A stretch of 64,000 bases of DNA from Burkholderia metallica (GCF_902832845.1 NZ_CADFDB010000001.1:806001-870000); one strand, 5' to 3'. Positions 10,980 through 20,796 are shown, numbered from the stretch's first letter. The notes: generated by a model not told the origin, from the letters alone. Numbers and translations: made by a program.

Positions 10980-13448
10980 ATGAACGACCTGTCACGCCCC
11001 CCTGAAGCCGTTTCCGCGTCGCGCCTCGCCGCGTTCGTCGAGCGCTGTGCCGGCACGATCATCCGCCGGCGCCGGCTGCTGATGCTGCTGTGCGTCGCGC
11101 TCACGCTCGCGCTCGGGCTGTCCGCGACGCGCCTGAAGCTCGATCCGGGCTTCAACAAGATGATCCCGATGCAGCACCCTTACATGCAGGTGTTCGAGCG
11201 CTACGCGGGCGCGTTCCCCGGCGCGAACACGATCCTCGTGAGCCTGCGCTGGAAGGGCGACGGCGACATCTACAACCAGACGTTCATGGACGCGCTGCGT
11301 CATGCGACCGACGACGTGTTCTTCATCCCCGGCGTGAACCGCTCGCGCGTGTTCTCGCTGTTCACGCCGAACGTCCACTACACCGAGGTGACCGAGGCCG
11401 GCTTTCGCGGCGACGTGGTCGTGCCGGGCCAGTTCTCGAGCGCGAACCCGGACGATCTCGGGAAGGTGCGCCGCAACGTCGCGCGTTCCGGGCAGATCGG
11501 CCGCCTCGTCGGCAACGACCTGAAATCGGCGCTGATCCGCGCGGAGCTGCGCGAGACCGACCCGACCACCGGCAAGCGGCTCGACTACAGCGCGGTCGCG
11601 CGCCAGCTGGAGCAGATCCGCGCGAAGTACGCGAAGCAGGGCATCGACGTGAACATCATCGGCTTCGCGAAGCTGGTCGGCGACGTCGAGAGCGGCATCG
11701 CCGGCGTGATCGCGTTTTTCGCGCTTGCGTTCCTCGTGACGGCCGCGTTGCTGTTCGCGTACACGCGTTCGTTGAAGACCACCGTGCTCGCGCTCGTCGT
11801 CGCGCTGCTGCCGGTGGTGTGGCTGCTCGGCGCGCTACCGCTGCTCGGGCTCGGCATCGACCCGATGTCGATCCTCGTGCCGTTCCTGATCTTCTCGATC
11901 GGCGTGTCGCACGCGGTGCAGATGACCAATGCATGGAAGCAGGCGCTCGTGCGCGGCGCGTCGTCGGTCGACGCCGCGCGCGACGCGTTCCGCAAGCTGT
12001 TCGTGCCGGGCACCGTCGCGCTGCTCACCAACGCGCTCGGGTTCATGGTGATCATGCGCATCAGGATCGACATCGTGCGCGAGCTCGGCATCACCGCGTG
12101 CCTCGGCGTGCTGCTGATGATCGTGACGAACAAGGTGTTCCTGCCGATCCTGCTGTCGTACACGCGGCTCGAGCGCGGCACGCTCGCGCGCGCGCAGCGC
12201 GCGGCGGCGGCCGGCGGCAGCGGCAAGTGGTCGCGCTTCGCGGTCTTCGCGCGGCCGGCGCCGGCACTCGGCGTGTTCGCGGTGGCGCTGGCGCTGCTCG
12301 CGTACGGCACGCTCGAATCGCGCAAGCTGGAGATCGGCGACATCGGTACCGGCGCGCCGGAGCTGCGCGCGAATTCGCGCTACAACATTGACAACGCGGC
12401 GATCACGCATCAGTACAACATCGGCGTGGACGTGCTGTCGGTGATCGTCGAGACGACCGGCTTCGACGACGCCTGCCTGCATTACCCGGTCATGAGCGCG
12501 ATCGAGAAGTTCGAGATGAACATGCGCGGCGTGGCCGGCGTGCAGTCGGTCACGAGCGTCGCGTCGCAGGGCAAGGTGTTCATCGCCGCGTTCAACGAGG
12601 GCAATCCGCGCTGGGCCGCGCTGCCGCGCTCCAGCGACGGGCTCACGCAGGGCTCCAACGCGTTCGACCCCGACAACGGGATGAACACCGCGAACTGCAA
12701 GGCGATCCAGGTGCTGATCTACACGCAGAACCACGAAGGCACGACCATCGCGCACATCGTCGACGAGATCAAGCGCTTCGCGGCCGAGAACCCGACGCCG
12801 AACGTCGCGTTCCGGCTCGCGGGCGGCAACGTCGGCGTGATGGCCGCGACCAACGAGGCCGTCGGCGACGCGGAGATCGCGATGCTGCTGTCGATCTTCG
12901 GCGCGATCGCGCTGCTCTGCGCGGTGACGTTCCGCTCGTGGCGCGCGGTGCTGTGCATCGTCGTGCCGCTCACGCTCGTGTCGATCCTGTGCAACGCGGT
13001 GATGGCGCGGCTCGGCATCGGGCTGAAGGTCGCGACGCTGCCGGTGATCACGCTCGGCGTGGGCGTGGGCGTCGATTACGGGATCTACCTGTACGAGCGC
13101 CTGCAGCACGACCTGCGCCACGGCGCGACGCTGCCCGACGCTTTTGCGGACGCGATGCGCCAGCGCGGCACGGCGGCGCTGTTCACGGCGGTCACGATGT
13201 TCATCGGCGTCGGCACGTGGGCGTTCTCCGCGCTGAAGTTCCAGGTCGACATGGGTGTGCTGCTCGCGTTCATGTTCCTCGTGAACCTGTTCGGCGCGGT
13301 GTTCCTGCTGCCCGCGCTCGCCGCATGGCTCGGCGTCGAGCGTGCCGAGCGCCGCGTGGCGCACCGGCAGCAGTCGGTGCCGGCCGTGCCGGCCCAGGCG
13401 CCGCTGAAGCCGTCGCCCGCGCTCGAACCCGGCGATCCGGTGCGCTGA
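10980..13448 (+). CDS. RND/MMPL family transporter
   Basis: 822 residues with two matching halves. Each has a single N-terminal membrane segment, a large periplasmic domain and a block of five or so membrane helices: about residues 235-400 (IAFFALAFLVTAALLFAYT onwards) and about 635-790 (AMLLSIFGAIALLCAVTF onwards). GVGVGVDYGIYLYERL in the second block is typical of MMPL proteins. It probably moves a hydrophobic substrate across the inner membrane. Being flanked by a YCF48-like protein and a KshA-like oxygenase suggests steroid-like substrates; direction and substrate are inferred. Confidence 0.87.
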   Translation: MNDLSRPPEAVSASRLAAFVERCAGTIIRRRRLLMLLCVALTLALGLSATRLKLDPGFNKMIPMQHPYMQVFERYAGAFPGANTILVSLRWKGDGDIYNQTFMDALRHATDDVFFIPGVNRSRVFSLFTPNVHYTEVTEAGFRGDVVVPGQFSSANPDDLGKVRRNVARSGQIGRLVGNDLKSALIRAELRETDPTTGKRLDYSAVARQLEQIRAKYAKQGIDVNIIGFAKLVGDVESGIAGVIAFFALAFLVTAALLFAYTRSLKTTVLALVVALLPVVWLLGALPLLGLGIDPMSILVPFLIFSIGVSHAVQMTNAWKQALVRGASSVDAARDAFRKLFVPGTVALLTNALGFMVIMRIRIDIVRELGITACLGVLLMIVTNKVFLPILLSYTRLERGTLARAQRAAAAGGSGKWSRFAVFARPAPALGVFAVALALLAYGTLESRKLEIGDIGTGAPELRANSRYNIDNAAITHQYNIGVDVLSVIVETTGFDDACLHYPVMSAIEKFEMNMRGVAGVQSVTSVASQGKVFIAAFNEGNPRWAALPRSSDGLTQGSNAFDPDNGMNTANCKAIQVLIYTQNHEGTTIAHIVDEIKRFAAENPTPNVAFRLAGGNVGVMAATNEAVGDAEIAMLLSIFGAIALLCAVTFRSWRAVLCIVVPLTLVSILCNAVMARLGIGLKVATLPVITLGVGVGVDYGIYLYERLQHDLRHGATLPDAFADAMRQRGTAALFTAVTMFIGVGTWAFSALKFQVDMGVLLAFMFLVNLFGAVFLLPALAAWLGVERAERRVAHRQQSVPAVPAQAPLKPSPALEPGDPVR

Positions 13449-13515
13449 ACGGCATCCCCATTTCCCCCACGCGCGGCCGGCCGCCGCGCGCTCTCCACAA
13501 GAGGAGTCAATCCAC

Positions 13516-14595
13516 ATGTCCGCACGCCCCTACAAGATCGAAGCCCAGCCGCTCACGCAGCGCTATGCGCGCGGCTGGCACTGCCTTGGGCTCGCCCGCG
13601 ATTTCAAGGACGGCAAGCCACACACGCTGAATGCGTTCGGCCGCAAGCTCGCCGCGTTCGCCGATTCGACCGGCAAGGTCAACGTCGTCGACGCGTACTG
13701 CCCGCACATGGGCGCCGACCTGAGCCTCGGCACGGTGCAGGGCGACCACCTCGTATGCCCGTTCCACGGCTGGGAATGGAACGGAGACGGCCAGTGCGCA
13801 TCGATCCCGTACTGCAAGCGGATTCCGCCGAAAGCGCGCATCGGCACGTGGCCGACCTGCGAGGAAAACAACCTGCTGTTCGTGTGGAACGACCCGGAAG
13901 GCAATGCGCCGCCGCCCGAGGTCGCGATTCCGCGCCTCGACGTGTGCTTCTCCGACGAATGGTCGGACTGGGTCGTCGACACGATGGTGATCCAGGCCAA
14001 TTGCCGCGAACTGGTCGACAACATCTCGGACGTCGCGCACTTCGCGACCGTGCACCGCGCGCCGATCGACTATTTCGCGAACCTGTTCGAAGATCACAAG
14101 GCGACGCAGCTGATGGTCGGCCGCAGCGAGAAGCTCGGCGGCGACGCGCTGACCGCGCTGTCCACGTACTTCGGGCCGGCCGTGCACATCACGCAGATGA
14201 CGGGGCAGAGCGGCGGCCAGCCGATCCATTCGGTGCTGCTGAACTGCCACGTGCCGATCGACATGAACAGCTTCGAGCTGCGCTACGGCGTAATCGTGAA
14301 GAAGGTGGCCGGGCTGACCGACGCGCAGAACATGGAGATCGCGAACGCGTACGTGAAGGAAGCGCAGCGCGCGTTCTACGAGGACGTCGACATCTGGCAC
14401 AGCAAGACGCGGATCGACAACCCGCTGCTCTGCGAAGGCGACGGGCCGCTGTACCAGATGCGCGACTGGTATTCGCAGTTCTATCTGGACGTGGCGGACG
14501 TGCGGCCGACGAGCGTCGCGCGCAAGGCGTTCGAGATGCGGATCCGCGAAGGCGATGCGCCGCCGCCGCTGCACCACGTGTTCGAACCGCAGTAA
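13516..14595 (+). CDS. kshA: Rieske 2Fe-2S oxygenase, 3-ketosteroid 9-alpha-monooxygenase (KshA)-like
   Basis: 359 residues. The Rieske cluster ligands are Cys62-x-His64 and Cys81-x2-His84. The mononuclear iron site is Asp172, His175 and His180 in SDVAHFATVH. The segments YARGWHCLGLA, DEWSDW, NCRELVDNISD, KTRIDNPLL and WYSQFYLDVADV match recalled KshA, which hydroxylates C9 of a 3-ketosteroid and, with KstD, opens ring B. No reductase (KshB) is encoded nearby. It is the last gene of the plus-strand series, 67 bp after the permease. Another ring-hydroxylating oxygenase of the same subfamily is the alternative. Confidence 0.88.
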   Translation: MSARPYKIEAQPLTQRYARGWHCLGLARDFKDGKPHTLNAFGRKLAAFADSTGKVNVVDAYCPHMGADLSLGTVQGDHLVCPFHGWEWNGDGQCASIPYCKRIPPKARIGTWPTCEENNLLFVWNDPEGNAPPPEVAIPRLDVCFSDEWSDWVVDTMVIQANCRELVDNISDVAHFATVHRAPIDYFANLFEDHKATQLMVGRSEKLGGDALTALSTYFGPAVHITQMTGQSGGQPIHSVLLNCHVPIDMNSFELRYGVIVKKVAGLTDAQNMEIANAYVKEAQRAFYEDVDIWHSKTRIDNPLLCEGDGPLYQMRDWYSQFYLDVADVRPTSVARKAFEMRIREGDAPPPLHHVFEPQ

Positions 14596-14709
14596 CAACC
14601 GACGGGCCGGCCGAAAAAGGGGGCGCATCGAAATGCGTGCCGTCGGCCGGCAACCCACGCCGCGCAAGGCGCACGGGGCGGGCGCGCTTGTGCGTCGCAT
14701 CAAAATGAC

Positions 14710-14738
14710 TTGACGAAACGGCCACTACCGCGTAGTGT
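14710..14738 (+). promoter_or_regulatory. Candidate sigma-70 promoter for the cold-shock gene
   Basis: TTGACG at 14710-14715 and TAGTGT at 14733-14738 are separated by 17 bp. Start of transcription near 14745 would give a leader of about 140 nt before the cspA start, as expected for cold-shock genes. The -10 box matches only three of six consensus positions, so this is a suggestion. Confidence 0.4.
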
Positions 14739-14884
14739 CCATGACCGAAGTGTCCAAGAAGTTCGATTGCTCATCATTGGCCGCACTCCGTGCGGCGGTC
14801 GTTGGTCTCTCCCTCTTTAGATTCTTTCTGTGCCCGTTGCGGGCGCATGTTCAATTATTCGTCATTTGTATTAAGGAAGTATTT

Positions 14885-15088
14885 GTGGATACCGGTACCG
14901 TCAAGTGGTTCAACGAAACCAAGGGCTTTGGTTTCATTTCCCCGGACAACGGCGGCGACGATCTGTTCGCCCATTTCTCTGAAATTCGCGGCACGGGCTT
15001 CAAGACCCTGGCCGAAGGCCAGAAGGTCAGCTTCGAAGTGAAGCGCGGCCCGAAGGGTCTGCAAGCGTCGAACATCACGCCGCAGTAA
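14885..15088 (+). CDS. cspA: Cold-shock protein, CspA family
   Basis: 67 residues, a single cold-shock domain. The RNA-binding motifs are [15 protein letters not shown] (RNP1 region) and DLFAHFSEI (RNP2 region). The start is GTG at 14885, chosen because the family begins exactly here and AAGGAAG lies about ten bases upstream; no in-frame ATG fits. The AT-richer leader from about 14745 resembles the long structured leaders of cold-induced csp genes. It probably acts as an RNA chaperone. Confidence 0.92.
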   Translation: MDTGTVKWFNETKGFGFISPDNGGDDLFAHFSEIRGTGFKTLAEGQKVSFEVKRGPKGLQASNITPQ

Positions 15089-15182
15089 GCCGCATCGGCA
15101 GCGGCCGCCACGCGGTGGCTGTTGCCGGACGGATTGGCGCGCAGGGCGCCGCTTCGGCGGCAGCCGGCGCGTTTCCGATGCG

Positions 15183-15223
15183 CACGACCGATGCATCGCG
15201 ACATCCACGATGCATCGGTCGTG
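15183..15223. repeat. Perfect 16-bp inverted repeat between cspA and infA
   Basis: Arms CACGACCGATGCATCG (15183-15198) and its exact complement (15208-15223) enclose a 9-nt loop. The hairpin starts 95 bases after the cspA stop. No T-run follows on either strand, so a classic terminator is uncertain; a protein-binding site or RNA-stabilising hairpin is also possible. The rest of 15089-15558 holds no convincing gene. Confidence 0.7.
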
Positions 15224-15558
15224 ACGCCTCCCTCATCGCATGCGTGATCCGCGTGCGACGCAACGCCTTCGCGAAGCGCCTGCCGTTTCGCGAGCGCATC
15301 ACCGCTTCAAGCATCAACCCGAGCAGACCGTCGCCATGCCGTAGCAGCCGGCGCGGTCCCGACTTGCGCGGCGCTCATCGCGCCGCCGCCACTGACCGCC
15401 CGAACGCCGCAACGCGCCGGGTTCCGATCGCAAGACAGGCCCTGGGCCCGTCTGAACGAACCGATCCCCGGCAGCCTGCCGGCCGTCGTCCCGTTGCGGG
15501 TACGGCGCCGGACAGAACGCCGCGGCTGCGGTCAATTACCTTGTCTGGAGGAATTGGT

Positions 15559-15822
15559 TTGGCAAAAGAAGAACTGCTGGAACTGGACGGAATCGTCGAC
15601 GAAGTGCTGCCGGACAGCAAATACCGTGTGACGCTGGAAAACGGCGTCGTGGTCGGCGCGTACGCGTCGGGCCGCATGCGCAAGAACCACATCCGCATTC
15701 TCGCGGGCGACCGCGTGACGCTGGAACTGTCGATGTACGACCTGACCAAGGGCCGCATCAACTTCCGTCACAAGGACGCGAATTCGACGCGTCCGCCGCG
15801 CAGCGGCCAGCCGCGCCGTTAA
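15559..15822 (+). CDS. infA: Translation initiation factor IF-1
   Basis: 87 residues. The S1-type OB fold is clear: [23 protein letters not shown], then [30 protein letters not shown]. It binds the ribosomal A site during initiation. The start is TTG at 15559, placed by the conserved MAKEE beginning and by TGGAGGA 7-13 bases upstream. It is longer than the 72-residue standard IF-1, with a basic tail [10 protein letters not shown]. Burkholderia usually carries an infA in the ribosomal operon, so this lone copy next to cspA is probably the accessory one. Confidence 0.93.
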   Translation: MAKEELLELDGIVDEVLPDSKYRVTLENGVVVGAYASGRMRKNHIRILAGDRVTLELSMYDLTKGRINFRHKDANSTRPPRSGQPRR

Positions 15823-16362
15823 GCGGCATCGATCGGGCGCGTTCACCGCACCGATCGACTCCCATCCGGCCACGCGGCCGGACGCACCGGATGGACGGCA
15901 CGCGTCGTGCCGTTCGTCGGTCGCCGGCGGCGGCGTCATGCCGCGGCGGCCAACACCTTCTTCTCCGGTCGTCTTGCGTGTTCCACGCTCGAGCGGCCGC
16001 GTCCCGCGGCAAATCCTCGAAGATCATCGCGAAGTAGGGCGGACATTGCCTGCATCGGGCCATGCCCGTAATTCGGCCTCGTCACGCGCCGCGCGTTCGG
16101 ATGCCGCGCGACGAACGTCGCCTGCATCGGCGCTTCGTCGAGCCCCGCATCTTCGGCACCGACGAACTTGAAACCGCATCGGCAGACAGCCGAACGCGCG
16201 CGCCGCAACACGGTTCGCGTGCGGCTTTACGTGCGGGTCGGCGCGGTCGTACACTCGTCGGCAATTCGCGGCCCGCGCCGCGGCTTTCGATTCCTTCAGT
16301 GGCTTTCAGCGGGCCAACGACCGTGCCAGCAGGACTTTCGTCGCGCGACGCCAGGAGGCGCC
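15823..16362. other. Gene-free stretch
   Basis: No reading frame here looks like a protein. Just after infA a short hairpin (TCCGGCC/GGCCGGA, 15865-15882) may help end transcription. Several overlapping small frames around 15936-16254 are arginine- and alanine-rich in every frame, as expected from GC-rich noncoding DNA. Confidence 0.5.
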
Positions 16363-17610
16363 ATGAGTGCAGACGCAGCCCCCGCATCCCCGTCGGTTCA
16401 GGACCGCATCCGGCACGTGTTCGTGCTGATGCTCGAGAACCGCTCGTTCGATCACCTGTTCGCGCTGTCGGGCTATCCCGACATCGTTGCCGCATCGCCG
16501 GGCAACAGCAATGCGTACGGCGGTGCGGTCTACCCGTTCGGCGGCGGCGCGCCCGACCGGATGCCGACCGACCCGTGTCACGAATTCACCGACGTGCTCG
16601 AGCAGCTTTGCGGCGCGGGCGTGCCGTTCGTGAAAGGGCAGCCGTATCCGCCGGTCCGCAATACCGGGTTCGTGTCGAACTATGCGACGTCGCATTCCGA
16701 AGGTGCGCCGCCGCAGCCGGCCGATGCGGGCAAGATCATGCAGGGCGTCGACATCGCGACGCAGGCGCCTGCGCTGCACATGCTGGCGAACGCATTCGTG
16801 TTGTGCGACGCATGGCATGCGTCGGTGCCGGGGCCGACCTGGCCGAACCGCTTCTTCCTGCATGGTGCGTCGTCGGCCGGGCTCGACCATTCGCCGACCC
16901 GGGAAGAAATGGCCGGGTGGGACGTGTTCGGCGGCTTTCCCTATCCGAAGGGTTCGATCTTCGCCGCGCTCGGCGACGACAACTGGCGCATCTACCAGGA
17001 CCAGACGGGCGACCCGCTCGGGCACGTGCCGCAGGTCGCGTCGCTGAAGGGCATCAGCTTCTTCGACATCGACGACCTCGCGCATTTCGAGGCCGATCTC
17101 GCGGCCGGCTATACCGCGCGCTATACGTTCATCGAACCCGGCTACGGCGACATCGTGCACGGCACCTACCGGAACGGCAGTTCGCAGCACCCGATGGATG
17201 GCCTCACCGGTGGCGAGCAGCTCGCCGCGCGCGTGTACGACGCGATCCGCAATTCGCCGGTGTGGAACAGCAGCCTGCTCGTGATCTGCTACGACGAGCA
17301 TGGCGGCTTCTACGATTCGGTCAGGCCGGGCGCCGCGCCGCCGCCGAACGACGGCGCGGCGGCGACGTTGAACGCGAGCGGCTTCGGGTTCGACGTGTAC
17401 GGCGTGCGGGTGCCGGCGATCGTGATTTCGCCGTGGGTCGCGGCCGGGCAGGTCGACCATACGCCGTACGACCATGCGTCGGTCGCCGCGACGCTCGAGC
17501 GGCTGTTCGGCCTCGCGCCGCTGACCGACCGAGATCGTCTCGCAAACGACCTGCTGGCGCTCGTCACGACGACGTGCCGCACCGACTGCCCGCAAAGGAT
17601 CGGATCATGA
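16363..17610 (+). CDS. Phosphoesterase, phospholipase C / acid phosphatase AcpA family
   Basis: 415 residues. It opens with IRHVFVLMLENRSFDHLFALSGYP, the metal- and nucleophile-bearing start of the family, and contains WHASVPGPTWPNRFFLHGAS, CYDEHGGFYDSV and PAIVISPWV, all conserved in AcpA/PLC phosphoesterases. No signal peptide is visible at the chosen ATG, which has AGGAGG 7-12 bases upstream. It probably hydrolyses a phosphate ester or phospholipid head group. Its stop overlaps the next small gene. Confidence 0.88.
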   Translation: MSADAAPASPSVQDRIRHVFVLMLENRSFDHLFALSGYPDIVAASPGNSNAYGGAVYPFGGGAPDRMPTDPCHEFTDVLEQLCGAGVPFVKGQPYPPVRNTGFVSNYATSHSEGAPPQPADAGKIMQGVDIATQAPALHMLANAFVLCDAWHASVPGPTWPNRFFLHGASSAGLDHSPTREEMAGWDVFGGFPYPKGSIFAALGDDNWRIYQDQTGDPLGHVPQVASLKGISFFDIDDLAHFEADLAAGYTARYTFIEPGYGDIVHGTYRNGSSQHPMDGLTGGEQLAARVYDAIRNSPVWNSSLLVICYDEHGGFYDSVRPGAAPPPNDGAAATLNASGFGFDVYGVRVPAIVISPWVAAGQVDHTPYDHASVAATLERLFGLAPLTDRDRLANDLLALVTTTCRTDCPQRIGS

Positions 17611-17855
17611 GCACGACACCGGCCCCCGACCCGCGCGATGCGCTGCCCGTGCGCGATGGCACGAGCCTGGTCGCGTTTCTGCACATCCTGAAGAAAGCGC
17701 ATGCGGCGCTGGTCGGCCATGACAAGGCTCACCAGCGCTTCACGGAGATCGTCACGCGCGGTCAGGCGCGGCAATACATCGAGGAGCTGATGCCGTCGCT
17801 GCTGCAGGCGCGTGCGGAACATCGGCGACGCCGGCATGGCGGGAAGCATCGTTGA
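17607..17855 (+). CDS. Hypothetical protein coupled to the phosphoesterase
   Basis: 82 residues beginning at an ATGA overlap with the phosphoesterase stop. It is predicted to be helical with a charged centre (FLHILKKAHAALVGHDKAHQRFTEIVTRGQARQYIEELM) and a basic tail RRRRHGGKHR. I do not recognise a family. Real translation is supported by the overlap and by ordinary amino-acid composition, unlike the shadow frames around it. Confidence 0.6.
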   Translation: MSTTPAPDPRDALPVRDGTSLVAFLHILKKAHAALVGHDKAHQRFTEIVTRGQARQYIEELMPSLLQARAEHRRRRHGGKHR

Positions 17856-17959
17856 TCGACGTGGCGGCGCGAGGTTGGGGCGTTTTGAACGCGGTGTCTT
17901 GGTGAGAGAGGCCGCGACGCGTCACGCGGCCTGCCGTGGGCGCAGCGCGCCGACCCCCG

Positions 17960-17988
17960 TCAAAAGAAAACGGGGCTTGCGCCCCGTT
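17960..17988 (-). terminator. Rho-independent terminator of the minus-strand aldolase operon
   Basis: On the minus strand AACGGGGC, loop GCAA and GCCCCGTT form a perfect 8-bp stem, followed by TTTTCTTTTG. It lies about 40 bases beyond the aldolase stop. Confidence 0.85.
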
Positions 17989-18028
17989 CACACCGCTTCG
18001 CTTTCGGACGAATGCGGGCAGCATTCGG

Positions 18029-19060
18029 TTACGCCGCAATCTCTCGCGCCCGCACCATCGTCAACGCCGCATCCTCGATCATGTCCTCCTGGCCGCCGAC
18101 GAGCCGCTGCCGGCCCAGTTCGACGAGGATGTCGCGCGCGGGAATCCCGTACTTCGCTTCCGCGCGCTTCGCGAACAGCAGGAACGACGAGTAGACGCCC
18201 GCATAGCCGAGCGTCAGCGCGTCGCGATCGAGGCGGATCGGCGCATCCATGATCGGCACGACGAGATCCTCGGCGACGTCCGAGATCGCGAACACGTCGA
18301 CGCCCGTCTCGATCCCCATCCGGTCGCACACCGCGACGAACACTTCCATCGGCGTGTTGCCCGCGCCGGCGCCGAGGCCGGCCGCGGCCGCGTCGATCCG
18401 GTTCGCGCCGGCGGCGACCGCCGCGACCGAGTTCGCGACGCCCATCGCGAGGTTGTGGTGGCCGTGGAAGCCGAGTTCCGTCTCCGGCTTCAGCGCGTCG
18501 CGTACCCGGGCGATCCGCGCGGTCACGTCGTCGGGCAGCATGTGGCCGGCCGAATCGGTGATGTAGATGCAGTTCGCGCCGTACGATTCCATCAGCTTCG
18601 CCTGCACGACGAGCTGCTCGGGCGACGACATGTGCGCCATCATCAGGAAGCCGACCGTATCGAGCCCGAGCGTGCGCGCAAGGCCGATGTGCTGCTCCGA
18701 CACGTCGGCCTCGGTGCAGTGCGTCGCGACGCGGATCGTGCCGACGCCGAGTTCGTGCGCCATGCGCAGGTGCTCGACGGTGCCGATGCCCGGCAGCAGC
18801 AGCGCCGACACCTTCGCCTGCTTCAGCTCCGGAATCACGGCGCTCAGGTACGCCTCGTCGGTATGCGCGGGAAACCCGTAGTTGACCGATGCGCCGCCGA
18901 GCCCGTCGCCGTGCGTGACCTCGATCAGCGGCACGCCGGCCGCGTCGAGCCCGCGCGCGATGTCGCGCATCTGGTCGAGCGTGATCTGGTGGCGCTTCGG
19001 GTGCATGCCGTCGCGCAGCGACATGTCGTGGACGGTGATCTTCTTGCCTGCAAGTGACAT
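18029..19060 (-). CDS. mhpE: 4-hydroxy-2-oxovalerate aldolase (MhpE/TesG/HsaF type)
   Basis: 343 residues. Arg16 and Asp17 in SLRDGMH and His20 form the start of the active site. [11 protein letters not shown] supplies the metal-binding histidines. The C-terminal communication domain with [12 protein letters not shown] and REIAA is that of the DmpG family. It cleaves 4-hydroxy-2-oxoacids to pyruvate and an aldehyde that is channelled to the partner dehydrogenase. It is the last gene of hydratase-dehydrogenase-aldolase, 16 bp after the dehydrogenase, and is followed by a terminator. The context suggests the short-chain product of steroid A/B-ring cleavage. Confidence 0.94.
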   Translation of the reverse strand: MSLAGKKITVHDMSLRDGMHPKRHQITLDQMRDIARGLDAAGVPLIEVTHGDGLGGASVNYGFPAHTDEAYLSAVIPELKQAKVSALLLPGIGTVEHLRMAHELGVGTIRVATHCTEADVSEQHIGLARTLGLDTVGFLMMAHMSSPEQLVVQAKLMESYGANCIYITDSAGHMLPDDVTARIARVRDALKPETELGFHGHHNLAMGVANSVAAVAAGANRIDAAAAGLGAGAGNTPMEVFVAVCDRMGIETGVDVFAISDVAEDLVVPIMDAPIRLDRDALTLGYAGVYSSFLLFAKRAEAKYGIPARDILVELGRQRLVGGQEDMIEDAALTMVRAREIAA

Positions 19061-19076
19061 CGTGTGACTCCTCGAC

Positions 19077-19976
19077 TCAAGCGGTGGCGGCCGTCGCGGC
19101 CAGCATCTGTTCGGCGAAACGCTCGGCCGTGGCGGCCGCGGCGGCGGTCATGATGTCGAGGTTGCCCGCGTACTTCGGCAGGTAGTCGCCGAGCCCCTCG
19201 ACTTCCATGAAGACCGACACGCGATTGCCGTCGAACACCGGGCCGTTCTTCAGCGTGTAGCCGGGCACGTAGCGCTGCACCTCTTTCACCATCGCATGGA
19301 CGGAGGCCGTGATCGCGTCGACGTCGGGCGGCCCGTCGGTCAGGCAGTGGATCGTGTCGCGCATGATCAGCGGCGGCTCGGCCGGGTTGATCACGATGAT
19401 CGCCTTGCCCTTGCGCGCGCCGCCGACCTGTTCGATCGCGCCGGACGTCGTGCGCGTGAATTCGTCGATGTTCTTGCGCGTGCCGGGGCCGACCGAGCGC
19501 GACGAGACCGTCGCGACGATCTCGCCGTACGCGACCGGCTGCACGCGCGACACCGCGTACACCATCGGGATCGTCGCCTGGCCGCCGCACGTGACCATGT
19601 TCACGTTCGCCTGCGCGCTGTCGAGATGCGCGTCGAGGTTCACCGGCGGCACGCAGTACGGCCCGATCGCGGCGGGCGTCAGGTCGATCATTTTCACGCC
19701 GAGCGCGGTGAGCTTGTCGGAGTTGTCGCGGTGCACGTACGCCGACGTCGCGTCGAACGCGATGCGGATGTCGTCCGCGGCCACGTGCGGCAGCAGCCCG
19801 TCGACCCCGTCGGCGGTGGTCTTCAGGCCGAACTCGCGCGCACGTGCGAGGCCGTCGGACGCCGGATCGACGCCGACCATCCACACGGGTTCGAGCACCG
19901 GCGAGCGGCGCAGCTTGTACAGCAGGTCGGTGCCGATGTTGCCGGGCCCGATCAGTGCGCATTGGATTTTCTTCAT
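19077..19976 (-). CDS. mhpF: Acetaldehyde dehydrogenase (acylating) (MhpF/TesF/HsaG type)
   Basis: 299 residues. The NAD site [12 protein letters not shown] lies at 10-21 and Cys130 in [12 protein letters not shown] is the catalytic thiol. DmpF-family proteins convert acetaldehyde or propionaldehyde plus CoA to the acyl-CoA while complexed with the aldolase encoded next. The gene lies 13 bp after the hydratase gene. In steroid degradation the aldehyde would be propionaldehyde; sequence alone does not separate this from acetaldehyde. Confidence 0.94.
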   Translation of the reverse strand: MKKIQCALIGPGNIGTDLLYKLRRSPVLEPVWMVGVDPASDGLARAREFGLKTTADGVDGLLPHVAADDIRIAFDATSAYVHRDNSDKLTALGVKMIDLTPAAIGPYCVPPVNLDAHLDSAQANVNMVTCGGQATIPMVYAVSRVQPVAYGEIVATVSSRSVGPGTRKNIDEFTRTTSGAIEQVGGARKGKAIIVINPAEPPLIMRDTIHCLTDGPPDVDAITASVHAMVKEVQRYVPGYTLKNGPVFDGNRVSVFMEVEGLGDYLPKYAGNLDIMTAAAAATAERFAEQMLAATAATA

Positions 19977-19989
19977 CAGGAGTCTTCCT

Positions 19990-20772
19990 TTAGATAAAGC
20001 GGACGTCGCAACCGCCGATGCCGGAGATGTGCATCGACAGTGCGTCGCCGGCCGTGACCGGAATCAGTTTCGCGAGCGAGCCGGACAGCACGATTTCGCC
20101 GGCAAGCAGCGGGACGTCGTACTCGGCGAGCGTGTTCGCGAGCCACGCGACCGCGTCGGCGGGATGGCCGAGCGCCGCATCGCCGCGCCCGTGCGCGACC
20201 TGCTCGCCGTTCTTCTCGATCGTCATCTCGCACGCGGCGAGATCGAGCGAGCGCGGATCGACGCGCGCGTCGCCGAGCACGTACACGCCGCACGACGCGT
20301 TGTCGGCGACGGTGTCCTCGATGCGGATCGCCCAGTCGCGGATGCGCGAGTCGACGATTTCGAAGCAGGGGGCGACGGCGGCCGTCGCGGCGATCACGTC
20401 GGTGCGGTCGATGCCGGGGCCGCGCAGGTCGCGCGCGAGGATGAACGCGATCTCGCCCTCGGCGCGCGGCGCGATCAGCGAATCGGCGGCAATCGCTTCG
20501 CCGGCCGCGTAGTGCATGCCGGACAGCAGGATGCCGAAATCGGGCTGGCGCACGTTCAGCATGTCCTGCACGGCCTGGCTCGTCACGCCGATCTTCTTGC
20601 CGACCACCGCTTCGCCGTGTTCGACGCGGCGTTCGATGAAGCGCTGCTGGATGCGGTACGCATCGTCGAGCGACAGGCGGCGCGGGCGGCTCGACAGCGG
20701 CGCGACCGGCGCGCGCGCGTGCCACGCGTCGTACAGCTCGTCGCCGAGCGTCGTATGCAGGCGGGAAGACAT
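19990..20772 (-). CDS. mhpD: 2-keto-4-pentenoate hydratase (MhpD/TesE/HsaE type)
   Basis: 260 residues of the fumarylacetoacetase/hydratase fold. Landmarks are [18 protein letters not shown] near 78-95, [12 protein letters not shown], and [17 protein letters not shown] near the end. It adds water to a 2-hydroxy-dienoate made by the C-C hydrolase, giving the aldolase substrate. It opens the three-gene minus-strand unit. Two tight hairpins lie just upstream of its ATG. Confidence 0.92.
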   Translation of the reverse strand: MSSRLHTTLGDELYDAWHARAPVAPLSSRPRRLSLDDAYRIQQRFIERRVEHGEAVVGKKIGVTSQAVQDMLNVRQPDFGILLSGMHYAAGEAIAADSLIAPRAEGEIAFILARDLRGPGIDRTDVIAATAAVAPCFEIVDSRIRDWAIRIEDTVADNASCGVYVLGDARVDPRSLDLAACEMTIEKNGEQVAHGRGDAALGHPADAVAWLANTLAEYDVPLLAGEIVLSGSLAKLIPVTAGDALSMHISGIGGCDVRFI

Positions 20773-20796
20773 GAAAGGGCCCTCGAATCTCGAATG

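Noticed and set aside
11835-13517. A 560-codon minus-strand frame opposite the MMPL gene
   Set aside because: Composition (long runs of Arg, His, Asp) and lack of any motif mark it as a shadow of the permease gene.
15936-16254. Overlapping small frames on both strands before the phosphoesterase gene
   Set aside because: All are Arg/Ala-rich with no ribosome site or recognisable motif.
18029-20772. A phenylpropionate (mhp) operon
   Set aside because: mhpA, mhpB and an IclR-type MhpR are missing, while KshA-, IpdF- and FadA6-like genes are near; the enzyme names are kept only as family labels.
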